This document shows, piece by piece, positions 46,878 to 58,001 of a stretch of 64,000 nt of DNA. Both the position numbers and the translations under genes were made by a program. Below the pieces are notes generated by a model. That model saw only the letters and a program-made list of their open reading frames with translations. It searched no databases and had not been told where the DNA came from. The stretch is taken from assembly GCF_013408425.1 (NCBI RefSeq), contig NZ_JACBYV010000001.1, positions 5,208,001 through 5,272,000 of the forward strand. The letters are read 5' to 3'. This DNA is from Pseudomonas flavescens (lineage in GTDB: Bacteria > Pseudomonadota > Gammaproteobacteria > Pseudomonadales > Pseudomonadaceae). The number at the start of each line of letters is the position of its first letter. The stretch's first letter is position 1.

Positions 46878-49313
46878 TCAGAACAGGTCGATCGGCGCCG
46901 CCTCGTCGGCAGGCAGTGGGCTGCCTGGCGCGCCCATGCCTGGGTCGAGTTCGTTCATGGGGGGAGGCGAGTCTTCGCTCTTGAACAACTCGAAATAGGC
47001 GTCTGGTGTGCCTGGTGCCGCTGCGCGGCCACTGTGCGGATCGACACGCAGGGTCAGGATGCCATCAGGCTCAGCCGGGCTGTGGTTGGGCTTGTCCTTG
47101 AGCGCGGCGCCCATGTAGCTCATCCAGATCGGTAGGGCCACGGTACCGCCGTACTCGTTGCGCCCCAGGCTTTCCGGTTGATCGAAACCTGCCCACACGG
47201 TGGTTACGTAATCGGCGTTGTAGCCGGAAAACCAGCTGTCCTTGGATTCGTTGGTGGTCCCGGTCTTGCCCGCCAGGTCGGTTCTGCCCAGCGCCATGGC
47301 GCGGCGCCCGGTACCGCGCTTGATCACGTCCTGCAGCATGCTGGTCATGATGTAGGCGGTGCGCTCGTCAAGAATGCGTTCGGCTTGTGCCGGCTCCGGT
47401 GCTTCGGGCAACTGCTCCGGTTTTGCTTGCGCGGCGCTCATCACGCCTTCTTCGTTGACCGGTGGCGGCACTTCAGGCTGTGCGGCATTGGGCACGCTTG
47501 GCGGGTTGGCGATGAACAGCGGATCACCATGGCGATTGTCGATGCGCTGAATCAGGTACGGTTGAACCTTGTGCCCGCCATTGGCGAACGTCGTCCAGCC
47601 GGTGGCGATTTCCATCGGGGTGAGGTTGGCGGTACCGAGTGCCAGCGACAGGTTTCGTGGCAGGTCCTGACGGTTGAAGCCGAAGCGCTCGATATAGCGC
47701 AGGGTCTGCTCGATACCCATGGCCTGCAGCAGGCGAATCGATACCAGATTGCGCGACTTGTACAAGGCTTCCCGCAGGCGGATCGGGCCAAGGAAGGTGT
47801 TGTTGTCGTTCTTCGGACGCCACACCTGGTCCATGTAGTCGTCGACGAACACGATCGGGGCATCGTTGACCAGGCTCGAGGCGGTGTAGCCGTTGTCCAG
47901 TGCGGCACTGTAGATGAACGGCTTGAAGCTCGAGCCGGGCTGACGTTTGGCCTGAATCGCGCGGTTATAGTTGCTCTGCTCGAAGGAAAAACCGCCAACC
48001 AGAGCACGAATCGCGCCGTTCTGCGGGTCGAGAGAAACCAGGGCGCTCTGTGCGCTTGGCAGTTGCACGAAGCGCAGGCTTTCGTCGTCCTGGCGCTGCA
48101 CGCGAATCAGGTCGCCGATCTGTACCACGTCAGCTGGCTGCTGTGGCCTGGGTCCCAGGCTGTTGGTGTTGAGGAAGGGGCGAGCCCATTTCATGCTGTC
48201 CCAGGATACGGCCTCTTCGCTGCCGCGACGCGTGAGTACCAGAATGCCGCTTTTCTCGACCTGGGTAACGATGGCTGGCTCCAGCCCACCGCGTAGGCCC
48301 TGCTTGCTCAACTCGGCCTGCCAGGTTTCCCGGGTCATGCCGGGCAAGCGGCTTTCCGGGCCTCGATAGCCGTGGCGTTGGTCGTAGTCGATCAAACCGT
48401 CACGCAGCGCCTTGTTGGCCATCTGCTGAAGATCGCTGGGCACCGTGGTGGTGACGTTGAAGCCCTGGGTGTATGCGTCGCTGCCATAACGACCGACCAT
48501 CTCGGCGCGCGCCATTTCGGCCACGTAAGGTGCCGGCACCTCAGGAGTTTGCACGTGATAGCTGGCATCCACCGGCTCGGCGAGCGCTGTCTCGTAACGA
48601 GCCTGATCGATGCGGCCCAGGCGGTGCATGCGGCCGAGGATCCAGTCACGACGCTCCTTGGCACGGGTCGGGTTGGTCAGCGGGTTGAAGGCCGAAGGTG
48701 CCTTGGGAAGACCGGCTATCGTCGCAAGCTGGGAAAGGCTCAAGTCTCGGATGGATTTGCCGTAATAGACTTGAGCGGCGGCTTCGATTCCGTATGCACG
48801 GTGGCCGAGGTAGATCTTGTTGACGTAGAGCTCGAGGATTTCGTTCTTGCTCAATTCGCGCTCGATCTGCAGAGCGAGAAGAATTTCGGTGATCTTGCGC
48901 GAGAAGCTACGCTCACTGGTGAGGAAGAAGTTCTTCGCCACCTGCATGGTGATGGTGCTACCACCCGATTGAATTTGACCGGTTTTCAATAATTGCGTGG
49001 CAGCGCGCATCAGGCTCGTAAGATCAACGCCATAATGGTTTGCGAAATTGTCGTCCTCTGCGGCGAGCAGTGCGCTGGTGAAGTCAGGCGGAATGTCGGC
49101 GAAGGCGATGGGGGAACGGCGCATTTCTCCGAATTCTGCGATGAGCTTCCCATCGCTGCTGTAGACGCGAAGCGGGATCTGCAGCTCTATGCTGCGAAGG
49201 GCATCGACAGAGGGTAGAGTCGGGCTCAGGTAGAGGAAGGCACCGCTGACGCTGAGTAGTAGCGCACAAAAAACAGCGATAACGGACCAACAGAAAAACT
49301 TCAGCAAACGCAT
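46878..49313 (-). CDS. ponA: Penicillin-binding protein 1A
   Basis: The 811-residue protein has an N-terminal membrane anchor, a GT51 transglycosylase domain (AAEDDNFANHYGVD) and a transpeptidase domain with SSFKPF (active Ser), KSRN and KTGTTNESKD. It builds and cross-links peptidoglycan. The ATG at 49313 is favoured over TTG at 49316. It is divergent from pilM. Confidence 0.95.
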   Translation of the reverse strand: MRLLKFFCWSVIAVFCALLLSVSGAFLYLSPTLPSVDALRSIELQIPLRVYSSDGKLIAEFGEMRRSPIAFADIPPDFTSALLAAEDDNFANHYGVDLTSLMRAATQLLKTGQIQSGGSTITMQVAKNFFLTSERSFSRKITEILLALQIERELSKNEILELYVNKIYLGHRAYGIEAAAQVYYGKSIRDLSLSQLATIAGLPKAPSAFNPLTNPTRAKERRDWILGRMHRLGRIDQARYETALAEPVDASYHVQTPEVPAPYVAEMARAEMVGRYGSDAYTQGFNVTTTVPSDLQQMANKALRDGLIDYDQRHGYRGPESRLPGMTRETWQAELSKQGLRGGLEPAIVTQVEKSGILVLTRRGSEEAVSWDSMKWARPFLNTNSLGPRPQQPADVVQIGDLIRVQRQDDESLRFVQLPSAQSALVSLDPQNGAIRALVGGFSFEQSNYNRAIQAKRQPGSSFKPFIYSAALDNGYTASSLVNDAPIVFVDDYMDQVWRPKNDNNTFLGPIRLREALYKSRNLVSIRLLQAMGIEQTLRYIERFGFNRQDLPRNLSLALGTANLTPMEIATGWTTFANGGHKVQPYLIQRIDNRHGDPLFIANPPSVPNAAQPEVPPPVNEEGVMSAAQAKPEQLPEAPEPAQAERILDERTAYIMTSMLQDVIKRGTGRRAMALGRTDLAGKTGTTNESKDSWFSGYNADYVTTVWAGFDQPESLGRNEYGGTVALPIWMSYMGAALKDKPNHSPAEPDGILTLRVDPHSGRAAAPGTPDAYFELFKSEDSPPPMNELDPGMGAPGSPLPADEAAPIDLF

Positions 49314-49385
49314 CAAGATTTTTGGATTTCCAGATAAAAGAATGAGTTAAGCGGAAGACAAAGCGAAAAGGCAAAAACTGATCAC

Positions 49386-49391
49386 ATTATA
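49386..49391 (-). promoter_or_regulatory. Perfect -10 element upstream of ponA
   Basis: TATAAT lies on the minus strand 73 bp upstream of the ponA start. No good -35 at 16-18 bp was seen, so the promoter is tentative. Confidence 0.35.
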
Positions 49392-49470
49392 AGCGTTTTT
49401 TTTGCTGGGGAGCCATTTGCGCTTCTGTCAAGTCTGCTATTTAATGTGGAAAAACATAAATCGTCCGTAA

Positions 49471-50561
<1,091 letters not shown>

Positions 50562-50562
<1 letters not shown>

Positions 50563-51134
50563 TGGCGCGCATTAACCTCCTTCCCTGGCGTGAACAGCTG
50601 CGCGAAGAGCGCAAGCAGCGTTTTCTGGTCAGCCTTGGCGGCCTTTTGGTCGTAGCTGCAGGCGTGGTCTTTCTGGGTGATCAGTATCTCAGCGGCGAAA
50701 TCGAGAACCAGCAGGCGCGCAACGACTTCGTGCGCAAGGAAATCGCTGTTCTCGATACGCGAATCGCCGAGATCAGCGAGCTGCGCACACGCCGCCAGCA
50801 ATTGCTCGAGCGGATGAAGATCATTCAGGACCTGCAGGGCAATCGCCCGATCATTGGTCGTGTGTTCGATCAACTGGTGCGGACCTTGCCTGATGGCGTG
50901 TATTTCACCGGGGTGAAAATGACCGACAAGACCATTGCGATCGTCGGTGCGGCCGAATCCAACAGTCGGGTTTCCAGTCTCATGCGTGACATGGACGCCT
51001 CCGACTGGTTGGCAGCGCCCAACCTGACCGAGGTCAAGGCGGTTACCGCTGGAGCGGTGGACCAGGCCAATACCTTTCAGTTGACCGTGCAGCAAGCGCA
51101 GCCGGTCAAGCAAGAAGCGGAGGTCAAGCCATGA
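50562..51134 (+). CDS. pilN: Type IV pilus protein PilN
   Basis: The 190-residue protein begins with the conserved INLLPWR PilM-binding motif, has one membrane segment (LVSLGGLLVVAAGVVFLG) and a periplasmic coiled-coil/ferredoxin-like domain. It overlaps pilM by 1 bp and pilO by 4 bp. Confidence 0.95.
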
Positions 51135-51754
51135 GCCTCAACGATTCCCTGGCGAGCCTGCGCAAGGTCGACTTCAACGATCTCGACCTCAACAACATTG
51201 GATCCTGGCCCGCTGCGGTCAAGGTCATCGCTGGCATCATCGCCGTGATACTGGTGCTGGCGCTCGGCTACAACTTCCACCTGAAAGATCTGCAGGCAAG
51301 CCTTGATCAGCAGCGCATGGAAGAGGAGTCGCTCAAGGAGCAGTTCTCGACCAAGGCGTTTCAGGCCGCCAACCTCGAAGCCTACCGCGACCAGATGAAG
51401 GAAGCGGAGGTCTCGTTCGGTGCCCTGCTCAAGCAATTGCCAAGCGATACGGAGGTCCCGGGGCTGCTCGAGGACATTACCCGCATCGGCCTGGACAGTG
51501 GTCTGGAGTTCGAGGAAATCAAGTTGCTGCCGGAAGTCACTCAGCCGTTCTATATCGAGCTGCCGATTCAGATCAAGGTGGTCGGTGGTTATCATGACCT
51601 GGCGACCTTCGTCAGCGGTGTCGCCAGCCAGCCACGCATCGTCACGTTGCATGATTTCGAACTGGTTCCTGCGGCAGAGGGGAGCACCTCGAAGCTGCGG
51701 ATGAGCATTCTTGCCAAGACCTATCGTTATAACGACAAGGGAGCACAGCCATGA
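51131..51754 (+). CDS. pilO: Type IV pilus protein PilO
   Basis: The 207-residue protein has one membrane segment (AVKVIAGIIAVILVLALGY) and a periplasmic PilO domain (YIELPIQIKVVGGYHDLATFV). It forms heterodimers with PilN. It overlaps pilP by 4 bp. Confidence 0.95.
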   Translation: MSLNDSLASLRKVDFNDLDLNNIGSWPAAVKVIAGIIAVILVLALGYNFHLKDLQASLDQQRMEEESLKEQFSTKAFQAANLEAYRDQMKEAEVSFGALLKQLPSDTEVPGLLEDITRIGLDSGLEFEEIKLLPEVTQPFYIELPIQIKVVGGYHDLATFVSGVASQPRIVTLHDFELVPAAEGSTSKLRMSILAKTYRYNDKGAQP

Positions 51755-52269
51755 AGCGTGTCTTCCTGTCGAGCCTGCTGTTGCTCAGCCTGAGTGGTTG
51801 CGGTGGAGGTGATTTCAGTGACCTTCAGGCCTACATGGATGAGGTGCGCGCGCGGCCGAAAGGCCAGATCGAGCCGCTTCCGCAGCCTGAGCCCTATGAA
51901 AGCTTCACCTATAGCGCAGCAGCGTTGCGCAGCCCGTTCCAGCCCCCCGTGAAGATCGACCTGGTCAATCGGACTAAGGGGGACAAGGAAATCAAGCCGG
52001 ACGAAACCCGGGTCAAGCAGTTCCTCGAGGGCTTCAATATCGAGCTCTTCGAAATGGTCGGCACCTTGGCCAATGGCAACGGCTCGTTCGCGCTGGTCAG
52101 CGGTGCCGGTGGTGTTCATCGCGTCAGGGTCGGGGATTACCTGGGGCGCAATGAAGGCCGTATCGTGGCCATTGACAGTGCCAAGATCGACGTCGTCGAA
52201 ATCGTCCCTGACGGTGATGGTGGCTGGCTCGAGCGCCCCCGTACCCTCACTCTGAAGGAGCGCTCCTGA
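51751..52269 (+). CDS. pilP: Type IV pilus lipoprotein PilP
   Basis: The 172-residue protein has a lipobox (LLLSLSGCGGG) and the PilP beta domain (GVHRVRVGDYLGRNEGRIVAID). It connects the PilNO complex to PilQ. Confidence 0.95.
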   Translation: MKRVFLSSLLLLSLSGCGGGDFSDLQAYMDEVRARPKGQIEPLPQPEPYESFTYSAAALRSPFQPPVKIDLVNRTKGDKEIKPDETRVKQFLEGFNIELFEMVGTLANGNGSFALVSGAGGVHRVRVGDYLGRNEGRIVAIDSAKIDVVEIVPDGDGGWLERPRTLTLKERS

Positions 52270-52284
52270 GGAGCGAGGTGAAGC

Positions 52285-54489
52285 ATGAAAAGAAATAACC
52301 GGTCTGCCAAACGGAACCCAAGCATGAACAGCTCTCTTTCGCGTCTCAGCGTTTCGCTGCTGGCGATCCTGCTCTCTCCCGCAGCCCTGGCAGCCAATCT
52401 GCAAGCGCTGGATGTCGTAGCTCTGCCGGGTGACCGCGTCGAGCTGAAACTGTCATTCGACGAGCCGGTCACCGCACCGCGTGGTTATACCATCGAGCAG
52501 CCAGCCCGTATCGCGCTGGATCTGCCAGGCGTTTCCAACAAGCTGGGCGTCAAGAACCGCGAGCTGGGGATGGGCAATGCGCGCAGCCTTACCGTGGTCG
52601 AGGCCAAGGATCGCACACGGTTGATCATCAACCTGTCCAGTCTGGCGCCTTACAATACCCGTACCGAAGGCAACAACCTGTTCGTTCAGGTTGGAACCGG
52701 GGTCGCCACTTCCTCAGCCAGCGCCTCAGCCGCCCCGGCGAGCGCGCCGGCGGCTGCACGCACTGCCCCCGTGGCCGCTACACCGGTTGCCGCCCCGGCT
52801 ACTCCGAAAGTCTTCGGTGCAGTCAACAAGGCGATCAGCAATATCGATTTCCAGCGCGGCGAGCAGGGTGAAGGCAACGTCGTCATCAACCTCTCCGACG
52901 CCTCGGTCAGCCCCGATATCCAGGAGCGCGGCGGCAAGATCATCCTGAATTTCAACCGCACCCAGTTGCCTGAAGCCTTGCGTGTCCGCCTGGATGTGAA
53001 GGACTTCGCTACGCCGGTGCAGTTCGTCAGCGCCAGTGGTGCCGGTGACGATGCGAGCATCGTCATCGAGCCCGTCGGTGCTTTCGACTACCTGGCCTAT
53101 CAGACCGAAAACAAGCTGACTCTGAGCGTCAAGCCGTTGACCCAGGAAGACGCCGATAAGCGTCAGGCCGAGCGTTTCGCCTATACCGGCGAGAAGCTGT
53201 CGCTGAACTTCCAGGATATCGACGTGCGTTCCGTGCTGCAGCTGATCGCTGATTTCACCGACCTCAACCTGGTCGCCAGTGACACCGTGGCCGGCAACAT
53301 CACCCTGCGCCTGCAGAACGTGCCCTGGGATCAGGCGCTGGATCTGGTGCTGAAAACCAAGGGGCTCGACAAGCGCCAGATCGGTAACGTGCTGCTGGTT
53401 GCGCCCGCTGAAGAGATCGCCGCCCGTGAGCGCCAGGAGCTGGAGTCGCAGAAGCAGATTGCCGAGTTGGCACCGCTACGCCGCGAGTTGATTCAGGTCA
53501 ACTACGCCAAGGCTGCCGACATGGCCAAGCTGTTCCAGTCGGTGACCAGTGCCGATGGTGGCGCGGCTGACGATCGTGGCTCTATTACCGTCGATGAGCG
53601 CACCAACAGCATCATCGCTTATCAGACCCAGGAGCGTCTGGACGAGCTGCGCCGAATCGTGGCTCAGCTCGACGTGGCGGTTCGTCAGGTGATGATCGAG
53701 GCGCGTATCGTTGAGGCCAGGGTCAACTATGACAAGGCGCTGGGTGTGCGCTGGGGGGGCAGCGCAAGGCGGGGTGCATGGGATGTAAGCGGTAAGGACG
53801 GTGTTCAGGCTTTTGATGAGGATACTGGTGCCAGAGCTCCTTTCGTTGGTACTGATACTATCGGCAGCACTTCGCTGGACGATGGATTGGCGCGCTTACC
53901 TTTCGTGGATATGGGCGTAGCCAACAGCACTTCCGGTATTGGTATTGGCTTCTTGAGCAATAACGTTGTCCTGGATCTGCAGCTTTCCGCGATGGAAAGC
54001 TCGGGTAATGGCGAAATAGTTTCCCAGCCCAAGGTCGTGACTTCCGACAAGGAGACCGCGAAGATTCTCAAGGGGCAGGAGATTCCTTACCAGGAAGCCA
54101 GCTCCAGTGGCGCGACTTCGACATCCTTCAAGGAAGCGGCATTGTCCTTGGAGGTGACTCCACAGATCACGCCGGATAACCGGATCATCATGGAAGTCAA
54201 GGTCACCAAGGATGCGCCAGACTTTGCTAATGCCGTCAACAATGTGCCGCCGATCAACAAGAACGAGGTCAATGCAAAAGTTCTGGTTGCAGACGGTGAA
54301 ACCATCGTGATCGGTGGGGTGTTTGAAAATACCCAGACCAAGTCCACGGAGAAGGTCCCTTTCCTTGGCGACGTGCCTTATCTGGGACGTTTGTTCCGTC
54401 GCGATACGGTCACCGACAACAAGACCGAGTTGCTGGTTTTCATCACTCCGCGCATCATGAACACTTCCGCGGTGGCCGTGAGTCGGTAA
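52285..54489 (+). CDS. pilQ: Type IV pilus secretin PilQ
   Basis: The 734-residue protein has a signal peptide, AMIN domains, an N-domain (EKLSLNFQDIDVRSVLQLIADFTDLNLV) and a C-terminal secretin domain (KVVTSDKETAKILKG, VPFLGDVPYLGRLF). It forms the outer-membrane pore for the pilus. The ATG at 52285 follows a GGAGCGAGGTG site; a start at 52324 matches the usual annotated N-terminus and is also possible. A part of the gene near 53790-54300 uses more A/T than its flanks. Confidence 0.95.
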   Translation: MKRNNRSAKRNPSMNSSLSRLSVSLLAILLSPAALAANLQALDVVALPGDRVELKLSFDEPVTAPRGYTIEQPARIALDLPGVSNKLGVKNRELGMGNARSLTVVEAKDRTRLIINLSSLAPYNTRTEGNNLFVQVGTGVATSSASASAAPASAPAAARTAPVAATPVAAPATPKVFGAVNKAISNIDFQRGEQGEGNVVINLSDASVSPDIQERGGKIILNFNRTQLPEALRVRLDVKDFATPVQFVSASGAGDDASIVIEPVGAFDYLAYQTENKLTLSVKPLTQEDADKRQAERFAYTGEKLSLNFQDIDVRSVLQLIADFTDLNLVASDTVAGNITLRLQNVPWDQALDLVLKTKGLDKRQIGNVLLVAPAEEIAARERQELESQKQIAELAPLRRELIQVNYAKAADMAKLFQSVTSADGGAADDRGSITVDERTNSIIAYQTQERLDELRRIVAQLDVAVRQVMIEARIVEARVNYDKALGVRWGGSARRGAWDVSGKDGVQAFDEDTGARAPFVGTDTIGSTSLDDGLARLPFVDMGVANSTSGIGIGFLSNNVVLDLQLSAMESSGNGEIVSQPKVVTSDKETAKILKGQEIPYQEASSSGATSTSFKEAALSLEVTPQITPDNRIIMEVKVTKDAPDFANAVNNVPPINKNEVNAKVLVADGETIVIGGVFENTQTKSTEKVPFLGDVPYLGRLFRRDTVTDNKTELLVFITPRIMNTSAVAVSR

Positions 54490-54492
54490 TTT

Positions 54493-55011
54493 GTGCGTAA
54501 TCTGATCCTTGTCGGCCCGATGGGTGCTGGAAAGAGCACCATCGGGCGCTTGCTTGCCAAAGAGTTGCGGTTGCCATTCAAGGACTCCGACAAGGAGATC
54601 GAGCAGCGTACCGGTGCAGACATTCCCTGGATTTTCGATGTCGAGGGTGAACAGGGCTTCCGTGAGCGCGAGCAGGCGGTAATCTGCTCGCTTTGCGAGT
54701 CCGATGGTCTGGTGTTGGCCACTGGGGGCGGTGCGGTCTTGCGGCCGTTGAATCGCCAGGCATTGCGTGCGGGAGGGCGCGTGGTCTATCTGCATGCGTC
54801 CGTCGAGCAGCAGATCGATCGCACTGCGCGCGATCGCAATCGCCCATTGCTGCGTGCACCCAACCCGGGGCAGGTGCTGGCTGATCTGCTCGCCATTCGT
54901 GATCCGCTGTATCGGGAAATCGCCGATGTGATCATCGAAACCGATGAGCGCCCACCGCGTATGGTGGTTCAGGAAATTCTCGAGCGGCTGGAAGCGCTAG
55001 CGCCCCGTTAA
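54493..55011 (+). CDS. aroK: Shikimate kinase
   Basis: The 172-residue protein has Walker [26 protein letters not shown] for shikimate binding and [12 protein letters not shown]. It phosphorylates shikimate in aromatic biosynthesis. It starts with GTG just after pilQ. Confidence 0.95.
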   Translation: MRNLILVGPMGAGKSTIGRLLAKELRLPFKDSDKEIEQRTGADIPWIFDVEGEQGFREREQAVICSLCESDGLVLATGGGAVLRPLNRQALRAGGRVVYLHASVEQQIDRTARDRNRPLLRAPNPGQVLADLLAIRDPLYREIADVIIETDERPPRMVVQEILERLEALAPR

Positions 55012-55061
55012 TGACAGGGCCGAACTGCGTTATCCTAGAGCCCTTTTCAATCGGGGGCTCC

Positions 55062-56168
55062 ATGCAAACACTCCATGTCGATCTCGCTGAGCGCAGCTAC
55101 CCCATTCATATTGGTGACGGCCTGCTCGGTCGTGCCGATCTGCTGACGCCGCATATCGTCGGTCGCCAGGTGGCGATCGTCACCAACGAGACCGTCGCAC
55201 CCTTGTACCTGGCTGCGCTGGAAGCGACGCTCGCTGAGTACCGGGTCACCTCGGTCGTGCTCCCCGATGGCGAAGCGTTCAAGAACTGGGAAACGCTGCA
55301 GACCATCTTCGACGGCTTGCTCGGCGCCCGCCATGACCGGCGGACCACGGTCATTGCCCTTGGTGGTGGAGTGATCGGTGATATGGCGGGGTTCGCGGCG
55401 GCCTGCTATCAGCGTGGCGTGAATTTCATCCAGATCCCGACTACGCTGCTTTCCCAGGTCGACTCTTCGGTAGGTGGCAAGACCGGGATCAACCATCCTC
55501 TGGGCAAGAACATGGTCGGTGCCTTCTACCAGCCACAGGCGGTACTGATCGACACCCGCAGTCTGGATACACTGCCGCCCCGCGAGCTGTCGGCGGGGCT
55601 GGCTGAAGTGATCAAGTATGGATTGATCTGCGACGAGCCTTTCCTTGGCTGGCTCGAGGAGAATATGGCAGCGTTGCGCGGCCTTGATCAGGTTGCACTG
55701 ACCCAGGCCATCGAGCGCTCCTGTGCGGCCAAGGCGCGTGTGGTGGGCGCCGACGAACGGGAAACCGGCGTGCGCGCCACGCTCAATCTCGGGCATACCT
55801 TTGGACATGCCGTCGAAACCCACATGGGGTATGGCGTCTGGTTGCACGGTGAGGCGGTAGCCGCCGGAACGGTGATGGCATTGGAGATGTCTCACCGCCT
55901 GGGCTGGCTCACTGCCGATGAGCGCGACCGTGGCATTCGTCTGTTTCTCGCCGCCGGCCTGCCCGTGGTGCCGCCGCAGGCAATGACCCCTGCGGATTTT
56001 CTCGAACACATGGCTGTCGACAAGAAGGTGCTGGATGGCCAGTTGCGTCTGGTGCTGCTGCGCTCGCTGGGCGAAGCGGTAGTGACCAGCGATTACCCGC
56101 GAGACATCTTGAGTGCCACCCTGGCTGCCGACTATCCGGCACTGGTGGCCCGGCTTAACAATCAGTGA
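55062..56168 (+). CDS. aroB: 3-dehydroquinate synthase
   Basis: The 368-residue protein has the NAD- and zinc-binding features [31 protein letters not shown] and [12 protein letters not shown]. It converts DAHP to dehydroquinate. The ATG at 55062 has a GGGGG site upstream. Confidence 0.95.
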   Translation: MQTLHVDLAERSYPIHIGDGLLGRADLLTPHIVGRQVAIVTNETVAPLYLAALEATLAEYRVTSVVLPDGEAFKNWETLQTIFDGLLGARHDRRTTVIALGGGVIGDMAGFAAACYQRGVNFIQIPTTLLSQVDSSVGGKTGINHPLGKNMVGAFYQPQAVLIDTRSLDTLPPRELSAGLAEVIKYGLICDEPFLGWLEENMAALRGLDQVALTQAIERSCAAKARVVGADERETGVRATLNLGHTFGHAVETHMGYGVWLHGEAVAAGTVMALEMSHRLGWLTADERDRGIRLFLAAGLPVVPPQAMTPADFLEHMAVDKKVLDGQLRLVLLRSLGEAVVTSDYPRDILSATLAADYPALVARLNNQ

Positions 56169-56175
56169 GTATTCA

Positions 56176-57780
56176 ATGACCAGTTTGCACGCCGACGAAG
56201 CGTTTCTCGATCACTACCAGTTCACCCATGATCCATTCGCGGCGCGGGTGCCGGGCTTCAAGTTCTTCCCCGCACAGCGCAAGCCGGTGCTTGGGCAATT
56301 GCATCACCTGGCCCGCTACAGCCAACTGCTGCTGGTGGTGACGGGGCCGGAGGGTAGTGGCAAGACCTTGCTGCGCCAGGCGCTGGTCGCCAGCACCAAC
56401 AAGCAGGCCGTTCACAATGTCGTGGTATCCGCTCAGGGCGCTGCCGACCCTGCGACGCTGATGCGGCATATCGCGCAAGGTCTCAACACTCAGCAGACCG
56501 ATCGGGCCTCGTTGCTGGCTCAGGTCGGTCAGCTTTCGCTGACCGGGCAGGAAGTCTATCTGCTGATCGATGATGCCGAAGAGCTCAGCGAAGCGGCGCT
56601 GGAGGCCTTGCTGGTCCTGGCTCAGGGCAGCCCGGAAGGGCGTCCCCACGTCTTCCTGTTCGCCGATACCGATCTCATCTCGCGCCTCGAAGCGCTGGCT
56701 GGCGCCGAAGAGGTTTTTCACGTCATCGAGCTGCAGCCCTACGCCGAGGATGAGACGCGCGAGTATCTGGCTCTGCGCCTCGAGGGGGCCGCTCAGGGGA
56801 TCGAGTTGTTCTCCGACGAGCAGGTCGAACTGATCCATGACCGCTCTGGTGGCTGGCCGGGTGAGATCAATCGTGTTGCCCGCGATGTTCTGGTCGATGC
56901 CATGGCATCACGCCGTGGCGCGGCGAAGACGGGTGGTTTCTCCTTCAACCTGCCCAGGAAGCATCTGTTGGCACTGGGTGTGGTTGCCATCGGTGTGGTC
57001 GCGGCCCTGCTGATGCAGGGTCGCTCGGGTTCCACGGATGCTCCGGCAACCCAGGCGCAACTGCCTGTCGATGCTGCGCAGCAGCCGCAGCAGCAACCCG
57101 AAACTCAAGCGGCTCAGCCTGGTGCCGAGCAGGGCGCTGATGGTCGGCCTGCCATCGAATTCGCCGGCAGCAATCAGCCCCTGCCCTTGCCTCTGGTTGG
57201 TCAATCCCAGCCGGTGATCCGTCAGCCGCTTGCGCAGGCTGCAGGCGAGACGGACGGTGAGGCAAATGTGGAGTTGCCAGAGCCCGTGACAAGCACGCCG
57301 GTGACCGTGCCGCCGGTAGCGTCCCAGTCGGCGCCGGCAACTGAGCCGCCGGCCACGCCCGCTCCCGCCCCGGCTCCTCGGGCAGCGCCACCGGTCGCGC
57401 AGCAGCCGAAGCCGGCTGAACAACCGAAGCCGGCTCCTGCCCCGGCAACAAAGCCTGCTCCTGCCGCCCAAGCGCCCGCGACAGCCGGTGCCGCACAGGG
57501 CAGTGGCTGGTATGCGGCGCAGACCAAGAGCCATTACACCCTGCAGATTCTCGGTACCAGCACGGAAGCCAGTGCGCGTTCATTCGTGAGTCAGAACGGC
57601 GCGCAATACCGCTACTTCAAGAAGATGCACCAGGGTAAGCCGCTTTTCGTCATCACTTATGGTAGTTTTGCCAGCCGCGACGCCGCCCAGGCTGCCGTGA
57701 AGACGCTGCCCGCCAAGGTTCAGGCCGGCAAGCCGTGGCCGAAAACCTTCGCCAGTGTCACTCAGGAAATGGCGCCCTGA
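56176..57780 (+). CDS. DamX-like protein with ATPase and SPOR domains
   Basis: The 534-residue protein has an N-terminal ExeA/AAA domain with Walker A GPEGSGKTLL and LLIDDAEEL, a membrane segment (LLALGVVAIGVVAALLM), a Pro/Ala-rich linker, and a C-terminal SPOR domain (HYTLQILGTSTEASARSFV). It is a septal-ring-type protein as in the usual aroKB-damX order. The start at 56176 lies 7 bp after the aroB stop. Confidence 0.88.
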   Translation: MTSLHADEAFLDHYQFTHDPFAARVPGFKFFPAQRKPVLGQLHHLARYSQLLLVVTGPEGSGKTLLRQALVASTNKQAVHNVVVSAQGAADPATLMRHIAQGLNTQQTDRASLLAQVGQLSLTGQEVYLLIDDAEELSEAALEALLVLAQGSPEGRPHVFLFADTDLISRLEALAGAEEVFHVIELQPYAEDETREYLALRLEGAAQGIELFSDEQVELIHDRSGGWPGEINRVARDVLVDAMASRRGAAKTGGFSFNLPRKHLLALGVVAIGVVAALLMQGRSGSTDAPATQAQLPVDAAQQPQQQPETQAAQPGAEQGADGRPAIEFAGSNQPLPLPLVGQSQPVIRQPLAQAAGETDGEANVELPEPVTSTPVTVPPVASQSAPATEPPATPAPAPAPRAAPPVAQQPKPAEQPKPAPAPATKPAPAAQAPATAGAAQGSGWYAAQTKSHYTLQILGTSTEASARSFVSQNGAQYRYFKKMHQGKPLFVITYGSFASRDAAQAAVKTLPAKVQAGKPWPKTFASVTQEMAP

Positions 57781-57789
57781 CAGAAGCGT

Positions 57790-57830
57790 GCCCGTTGCAG
57801 CGTAACCGCTGCAACGGGCTCTTTCATTTT
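57790..57830 (+). terminator. Rho-independent terminator after the damX-like gene
   Basis: A perfect 13-bp stem GCCCGTTGCAGCG/CGCTGCAACGGGC with loop TAAC is followed by TCTTTCATTTT. Confidence 0.85.
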
Positions 57831-57853
57831 TGCGACATTTTATTCCTGTTTTT

Positions 57854-57895
57854 CGTCACATTGTTCTTTGTGACGCTTCTCTCGCTATGTACAAT
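57854..57895 (+). promoter_or_regulatory. Putative gltB promoter with palindrome
   Basis: A palindrome CGTCACA-N8-TGTGACG (57854-57875) overlaps the -35 area upstream of TACAAT (57890-57895). The operator role is inferred from position. Confidence 0.5.
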
Positions 57896-58001
57896 GACCT
57901 CCGTTTGCCTGCGCAAAGCCGGGCGCATCGACCTGCGCGCAGAGTAATTGGTTGAATTAGAAAGAAAAATGCCGAGTAAGGCAGTCTGGTGAGAGTTCCC
58001 T

